From NCBI RefSeq assembly GCF_963662255.1, contig NW_026912204.1, positions 124,001 to 188,000 of the forward strand: DNA of 64,000 nt, read 5' to 3'. Every line of letters begins with the position of its first letter. Position 1 is the stretch's first letter. Below the pieces are notes generated by a model, which was not told where the DNA came from, made no database searches, and worked only from the letters and a program-made list of their open reading frames with translations. Source of the DNA: Cinclus cinclus (taxonomy: Eukaryota; Chordata; Aves; Passeriformes; Cinclidae). The translations under genes were made by a program, and so were the position numbers. Positions 1 to 10,916 of the stretch are shown piece by piece.

Positions 1-4
1 CACT

Positions 5-36
5 CTGGCAGCCTAGTTGCCAGCTTTCGGCAGCTG
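5..36. repeat. Overlapping inverted repeats at the unit start (representative)
   Basis: CTGGCA (5-10) pairs with TGCCAG (18-23) across a 7-base loop. CAGCT (21-25) pairs with AGCTG (32-36) across 6 bases. The two overlap and exclude each other as hairpins. The start-v change at site 32 weakens the second one. Confidence 0.5.
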
Positions 37-71
37 CTGTCCTAGCAAGGAAGCTCAGGGAGTCAAAGCCA

Positions 72-85
72 GTGCCGGGCGGCAC
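72..85. repeat. Short hairpin GTGCC-GGGC-GGCAC (representative)
   Basis: A perfect 5-bp stem with a 4-base loop. The start-s variant (G81A) breaks the loop-closing pair, so many class A units lack the perfect stem. No function is implied. Confidence 0.4.
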
Positions 86-232
86 CTTTCTGCTTTGCCC
101 GCCTAAGCGGCGCCACGCTCCCTCGGATACTGTGTCCTTTCCCTCTGCACTGCGTCTGCCGAGGTGCTCTGTGCCTCTCGGAGCAGAAAGGCAAAGGACA
201 ATGTTTTCCACAGCAGGGTAGAAATGGCATTG

Positions 233-248
233 CTAGCAGGAAAGCTAG
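233..248. repeat. Inverted repeat CTAGC-N6-GCTAG (representative)
   Basis: Five-base arms (233-237 and 244-248) around AGGAAA. I saw no variant in it among the units I compared. Confidence 0.4.
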
Positions 249-435
249 ATGCCTTGGAACTGTCCCCTTAGCCCTTGCCACTCACTTCAGGCTCGTACGC
301 TGAGCAGAACAGCCTGCTGTTCTGAAGCTTCGCTGGCTGCCGTTCGTGCCCAGACGCGATTTCCTTCCCAAGGAGGCGAAGCGCCGTCTACTTCTCGCAG
401 AGAGCACGCTGCTCCTGGCTTTCGCTTCTGCCGCA

Positions 436-475
436 ACGAGCTCGCTACGAGCACTTTTCTTCTCAACCCTCTAGA
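436..475 (+). repeat. 40-bp segment that defines long monomers (representative)
   Basis: In all 27 long units these 40 bases stand between GCCGCA and CCATTGCG; in the 20 short units a single G does. The offset is 435 bp from the unit start. The segment holds GAGCTC, a small hairpin (GCTCG 440-444, loop CTA, CGAGC 448-452) and TCTAGA at its end. I found GAGCTC and TCTAGA nowhere else in the unit. Most short units also have one extra T upstream (CTTGTT). Insertion or deletion as the original event cannot be decided here. Confidence 0.9.
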
Positions 476-703
476 CCATTGCGTTCTGCTTTTCTTGTCT
501 CGTGAATGGAGACGGAAAGCTTCTCGGCTACAATCTCGCCTAGAACAACTGCGGCTACACATTTTGCTCGCCCGCAACGCCCTGCTGAAACTTGCCTTCT
601 GGCACCACATTCGCGGGGCAGCCGTCTTTCTTCGGCCACCTGCCAAGTGGCCCCATATCGCCGCGCTCGTTGCACTCCGCTTGTCAGATTGGCTTCCCGT
701 GGC

Positions 704-715
704 GCTGATTTCAGC
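704..715. repeat. Dyad GCTGA-TT-TCAGC (representative)
   Basis: A 12-bp near-perfect palindrome inside the conserved stretch GGCGCTGATTTCAGCC. I saw no variant among the units compared. Confidence 0.4.
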
Positions 716-790
716 CTGGCCAAATACTAGCAATGCGGAGAGCTGTCTCGCAGACAATCCTGTTCCAGCATAGAAATTTGTCCTGCAATG

Positions 791-809
791 TTCCCCCCTC
801 TTTTCCCCC
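791..809 (+). repeat. 19-base pyrimidine tract (representative)
   Basis: TTCCCCCCTCTTTTCCCCC in class B and some class A units. Class C and typical class A units have a G at site 808 that interrupts the second C run. The tract has only two long C runs. Confidence 0.5.
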
Positions 810-967
810 ATGGTGTTGCTCTGATGAATGCCTTGAGCATGGAACGACTTAAGCCAGCAAGTATTCCTCGCCGGCCACCTCTCGCTGTGCAAGAGGGATG
901 CCGTGGACCCTTTGAACGCTGCCAAGCAAAAAGCAGAGCAGTGACCATAAAAGCGAGGAGAGAGCAT

Positions 968-1005
968 GCACGAAGCACACTAGTTCTGTCTAGTGCTTTC
1001 CGTGC
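968..1005. repeat. 38-bp imperfect palindrome (representative)
   Basis: Arms 968-983 and 990-1005 match at 12 of 16 positions around TTCTGT. The core CACTAG (978-983) and CTAGTG (990-995) is perfect, and so are the outer GCACG and CGTGC. It sits about 180 bp after the pyrimidine tract in each unit compared; monomer 15 has one change in the right arm (20076). Confidence 0.6.
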
Positions 1006-1379
1006 AGAGAGGCAGCAAAGCTGAATGCCGTGCCAGAGCTTCACTTCTCGCTGGAGCACAGGAAGGCAAGAATGAAGAGGCAGAACACAGCCTTGGTTTC
1101 AGCAGCCTCCGGGGCTGCAAAAGTTCAGCAATAGCTCTGTCAAAGCAGAACTCGGCTGAGAATGCTCTCGCAGCTTGGGAAAGTTAGGCGCAGCTGTTGA
1201 CCAGCTCTGCCCGTGGCCACAGGCTGCTTCTTCCACCTTCACTGTGGCAGAGCTTTTGCGGAACAGAGACGGCATTCTTCAAGTGCGTGTTCTCCAGGGT
1301 GCTGTGAAACAGAGCCTAGCACGCTGTCTCGCTGATCCTGGCTTTCGGCAAGCAGGCGTGCCAGACCGCTGACATTCTG

Positions 1380-2720
1380 CACTCTGGCAGCCTAGTTGCC
1401 AGCTTTCGGCAGCTGCTGTCCTAGCAAGGAAGCTCAGGGAGTCAAAGCCAGTGCCGGGCGGCACCTTTCTGCTTTGCCCGCCTAAGCGGCGCCACGCTCC
1501 CTCGGATACTGTGTCCTTTCCCTCTGCACTGCGTCTGCCGAGGTGCTCTGTGCCTCTCGGAGCAGAAGGGCAAAGGACAATGTTTTCCACAGCAGGGTAG
1601 AAATGGCATTGCTAGCAGGAAAGCTAGATGCCTTGGAACTGTCCCCTTAGCCCTTGCCACTCACTTCAGGCTCGTACGCTGAGCAGAACAGCCTGCTTGT
1701 TCTGAAGCTTCGCTGGCTGCCGTTCGTGCCCAGACGCGATTTCCTTCCCAAGGAGGCGAAGCGCCGTCTACTTCTCTCACCGAGCACGCTGCTCCTGGCT
1801 TTCGCTTCTGCCGCAGCCATTGCGTTCTGCTTTTCTTGTCTCGTGAATGGAGACGGAAAGCTTCTCGGCTACAATCTCGCCTAGAACAACTGCGGCTACA
1901 CATTAAGCTCGCCCGGAACGCCCTGCTGAAACTTGCCTTCTGGCACCCCATTCGCGGGGCAGCCGTCTTTCTTCGGCCACCTGCCAAGTGGCTCCATATC
2001 GCCGCGCTCGTTGCACTCCGCTTGTCAGATTGGCTTCCCGTGGCGCTGATTTCAGCCTGGCCAAATACTAGCAATGCGGAGAGCTGTCTCGCAGACAATC
2101 CTGTTCCAGCATAGAAATTTGTCCTGCAATGTTCCCCCCTCTTTTCCCCCATGGTGTTGCTCTGATGAATGCCTTGAGCATGGAACGACTTAAGCCAGCA
2201 AGTATTCCTCGCCGGCCACCTCTCGCTGTGCAAGAGGTATGCCGTGGACCCTTTGAACGCTGCCAAGCAAAAAGCAGAGCAGTGACCATAAAAGCGAGGA
2301 GAGAGCATGCACGAAGCACACTAGTTCTGTCTAGTGCTTTCCGTGCAGAGAGGCGGCAAAGCTGAATGCCGTGCCAGAGCTTGACTTCTCGCTGGAGCAC
2401 AGGAAGGCAAGAATGAAGAGGCAGAACACAGCCTTGGTTTCAGCAGCCTCCGGGACTGCAAAAGTTCAGCAATAGCTCTGTCAAAGCAGAACTCGGCTGA
2501 GAATGCTCTCGCAGCTTGGGAAAGTTAGGCGCAGCTGTTGACCAGCTCTGCCCGTGGCCACAGGCTGCTTCTTCCACCTTCACTGTGGCAGAGCTTTTGC
2601 GGAACAGAGACGGCATTCTTCAAGGGCGTGTTCTCCAGGGTGCTGTGAAACAGAGCCTAGCACGCTGTCTCGCTGATACTGGCTTTCGGCAAGCAGGCGT
2701 GCCAGACCGCCTACATTCTG
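1380..2720 (+). repeat. Monomer 2, class B, short
   Basis: Start-0, end-t (GCCTAC). Typical short unit: CTTGTT, TCTCACC, CACCCC, GCTCCAT, AATGCGG. It carries GCTTGACTTC near 2381 in place of GCTTCACTTC, a variant otherwise seen only in the C-class monomers 22, 28 and 36. Confidence 0.9.
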
Positions 2721-4098
2721 CACTCTGGCAGCCTAGTTGCCAGCTTTCGGCAGCTGCTGTCCTAGCAAGGAAGCTCAGGGAGTCAAAGCCAGTGCCGGGC
2801 AGCACCTTTCTGCTTTGCCCGCCTAAGCGGCGCCACGCTCCCTCGGATACTGTGTCCTTTCCCTCTGCACTGCGTCTGCCGAGGTGCTCTGTGCCTCTCG
2901 GAGCAGAAGGGCAAAGGACAATGTTTTCCACAGCAGGGTAGAAATGGCATTGCTAGCAGGAAAGCTAGATGCCTTGGAACTGTCCCCTTAGCCCTTGCCA
3001 CTCACTTCAGGCTCGTACGCTGAGCAGAACAGCCTGCTGTTCTGAAGCTTCGCTGGCTGCCGTTCGTGCCCAGACGCGATTTCCTTCCCAAGGAGGCGAA
3101 GCGCCGTCTACTTCTCGCAGCGAGCACGCTGCTCCTGGCTTTCGCTTCTGCCGCAACGAGCTCGCTACGAGCACTTTTCTTCTCAACCCTCTAGACCATT
3201 GCGTTCTGCTTTTCTTGTCTCGTGAATGGAGACGGAAAGCTTCTCGGCTACAATCTCGCCTAGAACAACTGCGGCTACACATTAAGCTCGCCCGGAACGC
3301 CCTGCTGAAACTTGCCTTCTGGCACCACATTCGCGGGCAGCCGTCTTTCTTCGGCCACCTGCCAAGTGGCCCCATATCGCCGCGCTCGTTGCACTCCGCT
3401 TGTCAGATTGGCTTCCCGTGGCGCTGATTTCAGCCTGGCCAAATACTAGCGCTGCGGAGAGCTGTCTCGCAGACAATCATGTTCCAGCATAGAAATTTGT
3501 CCTGCAATGTTCCCCCCTCTTTTCCCGCATTGTGCTGCTCTGATGAATGCCTTGAGCATGGAACGACTTAAGCCAGCAAGTATTCCTCGCCGGTCACCTC
3601 TCGCTGTGCAAGAGGTATGCCGTGGACCCTTGGAACGCTGCCAAGCAAAAAGCAGAGCAGTGACCATAAAAGCGAGGAGAGAGCATGCACGAAGCACACT
3701 AGTTCTGTCTAGTGCTTTCCGTGCAGAGAGGCAGCAAAGCTGAATGCCGTGCCAGAGCTTCACTTCTCGCTGGAGCACAGGAAGGCAAGAATGAAGAGGC
3801 AGAACACAGCCTTGGTTTCAGCAGCCTCCGGGGCTGCAAAAGTTCAGCAATAGCTCTGTCAAAGCAGAACTCGGCTGAGAATGCTCTCGCAGCTTGGGAA
3901 AGTTAGGCGCAGCTGTTGACCAGCTCTGCCCGTGGCCACAGGCTGCTTCTTCCACCTTCACTGTGGCAGAGCTTTTGCGGAACAGAGACGGCATTCTTCA
4001 AGTGCGTGTTCTCCAGGGTGCTGTGAAACAGAGCCTAGCACGCTGTCTCGCTGATCCTGGCTTTCGGCAAGCAGGCGTGCCAGACCGCTGACATTCTG
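2721..4098 (+). repeat. Monomer 3, class A, long
   Basis: Length 1378: one G fewer in the GCGGGG run (GCGGGC here). Start-s but with the consensus GGTGCTC, an intermediate start haplotype. Typical class A right half (GCATTGTGCTGCT, CGGTCACC, CTTGGAAC) and end-v. Confidence 0.9.
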
Positions 4099-5439
4099 CA
4101 CTCTGGCAGCCTAGTTGCCAGCTTTCGGCAGCTGCTGTCCTAGCAAGGAAGCTCAGGGAGTCAAAGCCAGTGCCGGGCGGCACCTTTCTGCTTTGCCCGC
4201 CTAAGCGGCGCCACGCTCCCTCGGATACTGTGTCCTTTCCCTCTGCACTGCGTCTGCCGAGGTGCTCTGTGCCTCTCGGAGCAGAAGGGCAAAGGACAAT
4301 GTTTTCCACAGCAGGGTAGAAATGGCATTGCTAGCAGGAAAGCTAGATGCCTCGGAACTGTCCCCTTAGCCCTTGCCACTCACTTCAGGCTCGTACGCTG
4401 AGCAGAACAGCCTGCTTGTTCTGAAGCTTCGCTGGCTGCCGTTCGTGCCCAGACGCGATTTCCTTCCCAAGGAGGCGAAGCGCCGTCTACTTCTCTCACC
4501 GAGCACGCTGCTCCTGGCTTTCGCTTCTGCCGCAGCCATTGCGTTCTGCTTTTCTTGTCTCGTGAATGGAGACGGAAAGCTTCTCGGCTACAATCTCGCC
4601 TAGAACAACTGCGGCTACACATTAAGCTCGCCCGGAACGCCCTGCTGAAACTTGCCTTCTGGCACCCCATTCGCGGGGCAGCCGTCTTTCTTCGGCCACC
4701 TGCCAAGTGGCTCCATATCGCCGCGCTCGTTGCACTCCGCTTGTCAGATTGGCTTCCCGTGGCGCTGATTTCAGCCTGGCCAAATACTAGCAATGCGGAG
4801 AGCTGTCTCGCAGACAATCCTGTTCCAGCATAGAAATTTGTCCTGCAATGTTCCCCCCTCTTTTCCCCCATGGTGTTGCTCTGATGAATGCCTTGAGCAT
4901 GGAACGACTTAAGCCAGCAAGTATTCCTCGCCGGCCACCTCTCGCTGTGCAAGAGGTATGCCGTGGACCCTTTGAACGCTGCCAAGCAAAAAGCAGAGCA
5001 GTGACCATAAAAGCGAGGAGAGAGCATGCACGAAGCACACTAGTTCTGTCTAGTGCTTTCCGTGCAGAGAGGCGGCAAAGCTGAATGCCGTGCCAGAGCT
5101 TCACTTCTCGCTGGAGCACAGGAAGGCAAGAATGAAGAGGCAGAACACAGCCTTGGTTTCAGCAGCCTCCGGGACTGCAAAAGTTCAGCAATAGCTCTGT
5201 CAAAGCAGAACTCGGCTGAGAATGCTCTCGCAGCTTGGGAAAGTTAGGCGCAGCTGTTGACCAGCTCTGCCCGTGGCCACAGGCTGCTTCTTCCACCTTC
5301 ACTGTGGCAGAGCTTTTGCGGAACAGAGACGGCATTCTTCAAGGGCGTGTTCTCCAGGGTGCTGTGAAACAGAGCCTAGCACGCTGTCTCGCTGATACTG
5401 GCTTTCGGCAAGCAGGCGTGCCAGACCGCCTACATTCTG
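4099..5439 (+). repeat. Monomer 4, class B, short
   Basis: Start-0, end-t (GCCTAC). A private T-to-C at 4353 gives GATGCCTCGG. Otherwise the standard short B unit. Confidence 0.9.
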
Positions 5440-6818
5440 CACTCTGGCAGCCTAGTTGCCAGCTTTCGGCAGCTGCTGTCCTAGCAAGGAAGCTCAGGGA
5501 GTCAAAGCCAGTGCCGGGCGGCACCTTTCTGCTTTGCCCGCCTAAGCGGCGCCACGCTCCCTCGGATACTGTGTCCTTTCCCTCTGCACTGCGTCTGCCG
5601 AGGTGCTCTGTGCCTCTCGGAGCAGAAGGGCAAAGGACAATGTTTTCCACAGCAGGGTAGAAATGGCATTGCTAGCAGGAAAGCTAGATGCCTTGGAACT
5701 GTCCCCTTAGCCCTTGCCACTCACTTCAGGCTCGTACGCTGAGCAGAACAGCCTGCTGTTCTGAAGCTTCGCTGGCTGCCGTTCGTGCCCAGACGCGATT
5801 TCCTTCCCAAGGAGGCGAAGCGCCGTCTACTTCTCGCAGCGAGCACGCTGCTCCTGGCTATCGCTTCTGCCGCAACGAGCTCGCTACGAGCACTTTTCTT
5901 CTCAACCCTCTAGACCATTGCGTTCTGCTTTTCTTGTCTCGTGAATGGAGACGGAAAGCTTCTCGGCTACAATCTCGCCTAGAACAACTGCGGCTACACA
6001 TTAAGCTCGCCCGCAACGCCCTGCTGAAACTTGCCTTCTGGCACCACATTCGCGGGGCAGCCGTCTTTCTTCGGCCACCTGCCAAGTGGCTCCATATCGC
6101 CGCGCTCGTTGCACTCCGCTTGTCAGATTGGCTTCCCGTGGCGCTGATTTCAGCCTGGCCAAATACTAGCGCTGCGGAGAGCTGTCTCGCAGACAATCAT
6201 GTTCCAGCATAGAAATTTGTCCTGCAATGTTCCCCCCTCTTTTCCCGCATTGTGCTGCTCTGATGAATGCCTTGAGCATGGAACGACTTAAGCCAGCAAG
6301 TATTCCTCGCCGGCCACCTCTCGCTGTGCAAGAGGTATGCCGTGGACCCTTTGAACGCTGCCAAGCAAAAAGCAGAGCAGTGACCATAAAAGCGAGGAGA
6401 GAGCATGCACGAAGCACACTAGTTCTGTCTAGTGCTTTCCGTGCAGAGAGGCGGCAAAGCTGAATGCCGTGCCAGAGCTTCACTTCTCGCTGGAGCACAG
6501 GAAGGCAAGAATGAAGAGGCAGAACACAGCCTTGGTTTCAGCAGCCTCCGGGACTGCAAAAGTTCAGCAATAGCTCTGTCAAAGCAGAACTCGGCTGAGA
6601 ATGCTCTCGCAGCTTGGGAAAGTTAGGCGCAGCTGTTGACCAGCTCTGCCCGTGGCCACAGGCTGCTTCTTCCACCTTCACTGTGGCAGAGCTTTTGCGG
6701 AACAGAGACGGCATTCTTCAAGGGCGTGTTCTCCAGGGTGCTGTGAAACAGAGCCTAGCACGCTGTCTCGCTGATCCTGGCTTTCGGCAAGCAGGCGTGC
6801 CAGACCGCTGACATTCTG
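5440..6818 (+). repeat. Monomer 5, class C, long
   Basis: Start-0, end-g. Carries CTGGCTATCG, the marker of long C units (5, 10, 24, 29, 47), CCCGCAACG and the GGGG run. Closes the first five-unit higher-order repeat. Confidence 0.9.
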
Positions 6819-8197
6819 CACTCTGGCAGCCTAGTTGCCAGCTTTCGGCAGCTGCTGTCCTAGCAAGGAAGCTCAGGGAGTCAAAGCCAGTGCCGGGCGG
6901 CACCTTTCTGCTTTGCCCGCCTAAGCGGCGCCACGCTCCCTCGGATACTGTGTCCTTTCCCTCTGCACTGCGTCTGCCGAGGTGCTCTGTGCCTCTCGGA
7001 GCAGAAAGGCAAAGGACAATGTTTTCCACAGCAGGGTAGAAATGGCATTGCTAGCAGGAAAGCTAGATGCCTTGGAACTGTCCCCTTAGCCCTTGCCACT
7101 CACTTCAGGCTCGTACGCTGAGCAGAACAGCCTGCTGTTCTGAAGCTTCGCTGGCTGCCGTTCGTGCCCAGACGCGATTTCCTTCCCAAGGAGGCGAAGC
7201 GCCGTCTACTTCTCGCAGAGAGCACGCTGCTCCTGGCTTTCGCTTCTGCCGCAACGAGCTCGCTACGAGCACTTTTCTTCTCAACCCTCTAGACCATTGC
7301 GTTCTGCTTTTCTTGTCTCGTGAATGGAGACGGAAAGCTTCTCGGCTACAATCTCGCCTAGAACAACTGCGGCTACACATTTTGCTCGCCCGCAACGCCC
7401 TGCTGAAACTTGCCTTCTGGCACCACATTCGCGGGGCAGCCGTCTTTCTTCGGCCACCTGCCAAGTGGCCCCATATCGCCGCGCTCGTTGCACTCCGCTT
7501 GTCAGATTGGCTTCCCGTGGCGCTGATTTCAGCCTGGCCAAATACTAGCGCTGCGGAGAGCTGTCTCGCAGACAATCATGTTCCAGCATAGAAATTTGTC
7601 CTGCAATGTTCCCCCCTCTTTTCCCCCATGGTGTTGCTCTGATGAATGCCTTGAGCATGGAACGACTTAAGCCAGCAAGTATTCCTCGCCGGTCACCTCT
7701 CGCTGTGCAAGAGGTATGCCGTGGACCCTTGGAACGCTGCCAAGCAAAAAGCAGAGCAGTGACCATAAAAGCGAGGAGAGAGCATGCACGAAGCACACTA
7801 GTTCTGTCTAGTGCTTTCCGTGCAGAGAGGCAGCAAAGCTGAATGCCGTGCCAGAGCTTCACTTCTCGCTGGAGCACAGGAAGGCAAGAATGAAGAGGCA
7901 GAACACAGCCTTGGTTTCAGCAGCCTCCGGGGCTGCAAAAGTTCAGCAATAGCTCTGTCAAAGCAGAACTCGGCTGAGAATGCTCTCGCAGCTTGGGAAA
8001 GTTAGGCGCAGCTGTTGACCAGCTCTGCCCGTGGCCACAGGCTGCTTCTTCCACCTTCACTGTGGCAGAGCTTTTGCGGAACAGAGACGGCATTCTTCAA
8101 GTGCGTGTTCTCCAGGGTGCTGTGAAACAGAGCCTAGCACGCTGTCTCGCTGATCCTGGCTTTCGGCAAGCAGGCGTGCCAGACCGCTGACATTCTG
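6819..8197 (+). repeat. Monomer 6, class A, long
   Basis: Start-0 with A at site 189; end-v. Shares AGAGAG and ATTTTGCTCG with monomer 1. Sites 808-816 are B-like (CCCATGGTGTTGCT) while the later sites are class A. Confidence 0.9.
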
Positions 8198-9538
8198 CAC
8201 TCTGGCAGCCTAGTTGCCAGCTTTCGGCAGCTGCTGTCCTAGCAAGGAAGCTCAGGGAGTCAAAGCCAGTGCCGGGCGGCACCTTTCTGCTTTGCCCGCC
8301 TAAGCGGCGCCACGCTCCCTCGGATACTGTGTCCTTTCCCTCTGCACTGCGTCTGCCGAGGTGCTCTGTGCCTCTCGGAGCAGAAGGGCAAAGGACAATG
8401 TTTTCCACAGCAGGGTAGAAATGGCATTGCTAGCAGGAAAGCTAGATGCCTTGGAACTGTCCCCTTAGCCCTTGCCACTCACTTCAGGCTCGTACGCTGA
8501 GCAGAACAGCCTGCTTGTTCTGAAGCTTCGCTGGCTGCCGTTCGTGCCCAGACGCGATTTCCTTCCCAAGGAGGCGAAGCGCCGTCTACTTCTCTCACCG
8601 AGCACGCTGCTCCTGGCTTTCGCTTCTGCCGCAGCCATTGCGTTCTGCTTTTCTTGTCTCGTGAATGGAGACGGAAAGCTTCTCGGCTACAATCTCGCCT
8701 AGAACAACTGCGGCTACACATTAAGCTCGCCCGGAACGCCCTGCTGAAACTTGCCTTCTGGCACCCCATTCGCGGGGCAGCCGTCTTTCTTCGGCCACCT
8801 GCCAAGTGGCTCCATATCGCCGCGCTCGTTGCACTCCGCTTGTCAGATTGGCTTCCCGTGGCGCTGATTTCAGCCTGGCCAAATACTAGCAATGCGGAGA
8901 GCTGTCTCGCAGACAATCCTGTTCCAGCATAGAAATTTGTCCTGCAATGTTCCCCCCTCTTTTCCCCCATGGTGTTGCTCTGATGAATGCCTTGAGCATG
9001 GAACGACTTAAGCCAGCAAGTATTCCTCGCCGGCCACCTCTCGCTGTGCAAGAGGTATGCCGTGGACCCTTTGAACGCTGCCAAGCAAAAAGCAGAGCAG
9101 TGACCATAAAAGCGAGGAGAGAGCATGCACGAAGCACACTAGTTCTGTCTAGTGCTTTCCGTGCAGAGAGGCGGCAAAGCTGAATGCCGTGCCAGAGCTT
9201 CACTTCTCGCTGGAGCACAGGAAGGCAAGAATGAAGAGGCAGAACACAGCCTTGGTTTCAGCAGCCTCCGGGACTGCAAAAGTTCAGCAATAGCTCTGTC
9301 AAAGCAGAACTCGGCTGAGAATGCTCTCGCAGCTTGGGAAAGTTAGGCGCAGCTGTTGACCAGCTCTGCCCGTGGCCACAGGCTGCTTCTTCCACCTTCA
9401 CTGTGGCAGAGCTTTTGCGGAACAGAGACGGCATTCTTCAAGGGCGTGTTCTCCAGGGTGCTGTGAAACAGAGCCTAGCACGCTGTCTCGCTGATACTGG
9501 CTTTCGGCAAGCAGGCGTGCCAGACCGCCTACATTCTG
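8198..9538 (+). repeat. Monomer 7, class B, short
   Basis: Standard short B unit with start-0 and end-t (GCCTAC). The counterpart of monomer 2 one period earlier, but with GCTTCACTTC. Confidence 0.9.
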
Positions 9539-10916
9539 CACTCTGGCAGCCTAGTTGCCAGCTTTCGGCAGCTGCTGTCCTAGCAAGGAAGCTCAGGGAG
9601 TCAAAGCCAGTGCCGGGCAGCACCTTTCTGCTTTGCCCGCCTAAGCGGCGCCACGCTCCCTCGGATACTGTGTCCTTTCCCTCTGCACTGCGTCTGCCGA
9701 AGTACTCTGTGCCTCTCGGAGCAGAAGGGCAAAGGACAATGTTTTCCACAGCAGGGTAGAAATGGCATTGCTAGCAGGAAAGCTAGATGCCTTGGAACTG
9801 TCCCCTTAGCCCTTGCCACTCACTTCAGGCTCGTACGCTGAGCAGAACAGCCTGCTGTTCTGAAGCTTCGCTGGCTGCCGTTCGTGCCCAGACGCGATTT
9901 CCTTCCCAAGGAGGCGAAGCGCCGTCTACTTCTCGCAGCGAGCACGCTGCTCCTGGCTTTCGCTTCTGCCGCAACGAGCTCGCTACGAGCACTTTTCTTC
10001 TCAACCCTCTAGACCATTGCGTTCTGCTTTTCTTGTCTCGTGAATGGAGACGGAAAGCTTCTCGGCTACAATCTCGCCTAGAACAACTGCGGCTACACAT
10101 TAAGCTCGCCCGGAACGCCCTGCTGAAACTTGCCTTCTGGCACCACATTCGCGGGCAGCCGTCTTTCTTCGGCCACCTGCCAAGTGGCCCCATATCGCCG
10201 CGCTCGTTGCACTCCGCTTGTCAGATTGGCTTCCCGTGGCGCTGATTTCAGCCTGGCCAAATACTAGCGCTGCGGAGAGCTGTCTCGCAGACAATCATGT
10301 TCCAGCATAGAAATTTGTCCTGCAATGTTCCCCCCTCTTTTCCCGCATTGTGCTGCTCTGATGAATGCCTTGAGCATGGAACGACTTAAGCCAGCAAGTA
10401 TTCCTCGCCGGTCACCTCTCGCTGTGCAAGAGGTATGCCGTGGACCCTTGGAACGCTGCCAAGCAAAAAGCAGAGCAGTGACCATAAAAGCGAGGAGAGA
10501 GCATGCACGAAGCACACTAGTTCTGTCTAGTGCTTTCCGTGCAGAGAGGCAGCAAAGCTGAATGACGTGCCAGAGCTTCACTTCTCGCTGGAGCACAGGA
10601 AGGCAAGAATGAAGAGGCAGAACACAGCCTTGGTTTCAGCAGCCTCCGGGGCTGCAAAAGTTCAGCAATAGCTCTGTCAAAGCAGAACTCGGCTGAGAAT
10701 GCTCTCGCAGCTTGGGAAAGTTAGGCGCAGCTGTTGACCAGCTCTGCCCGTGGCCACAGGCTGCTTCTTCCACCTTCACTGTGGCAGAGCTTTTGCGGAA
10801 CAGAGACGGCATTCTTCAAGTGCGTGTTCTCCAGGGTGCTGTGAAACAGAGCCTAGCACGCTGTCTCGCTGATCCTGGCTTTCGGCAAGCAGGCGTGCCA
10901 GACCGCTGACATTCTG
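9539..10916 (+). repeat. Monomer 8, class A, long
   Basis: 1378 bp (GCGGGC). Start-s plus start-k (GAAGTACTC). End-v. Private C-to-A at 10565 (AATGACGTGC), which puts a stop into the 64-codon open frame seen here in most units. Confidence 0.9.

Larger units (their letters stand above)
1..1379 (+). repeat. Monomer 1, class A, long
   Basis: Used as the reference for site numbers. Start-0 with A189; end-v. It is mosaic: sites 808-816, 875 and 913 and AATGCGG read like class B, but A1014 and G1114 read like A. It has AGAGAG at 399-404 and ATTTTGCTCG near 571, both shared with monomer 6, and a private G at about 897 (GAGGGATG). Confidence 0.9.
1..6818 (+). repeat. Five-monomer higher-order repeat, copy 1 (ABABC)
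   Basis: Monomers 1-5 have lengths 1379, 1341, 1378, 1341 and 1379, and classes A, B, A, B, C. The same order of lengths and classes starts again at 6819. The transversion pair ATTTTGCTCG (about 571) is shared only with monomer 6, one 6818-bp period away, which supports block duplication over chance similarity. Confidence 0.85.

Noticed and set aside
341..357. Possible CENP-B box around TTCGTGCCCAGACGCG
   Set aside because: The core consensus TTCG-N4-A-N2-CGGG does not fit: A is one base late and CGGG is missing. I found no better match on either strand.
791..809. G-quadruplex on the minus strand opposite the pyrimidine tract
   Set aside because: Only two long G runs are present, not four, and most A and all C units interrupt one of them.
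1..1379. Regular ~41-bp sub-repeat inside the unit, suggested by scattered TCTCG and TTCG motifs
   Set aside because: Spacings between the motifs (for example 165, 118, 163, 134, 228 and 103 bp) are not regular enough. A formal self-alignment would be needed.
2516..2941. 141-codon plus-strand frame crossing the monomer boundary
   Set aside because: In end-v and end-g units GCTGAC ends it at 65 codons. A frame opened or closed by common satellite variants is not a gene.
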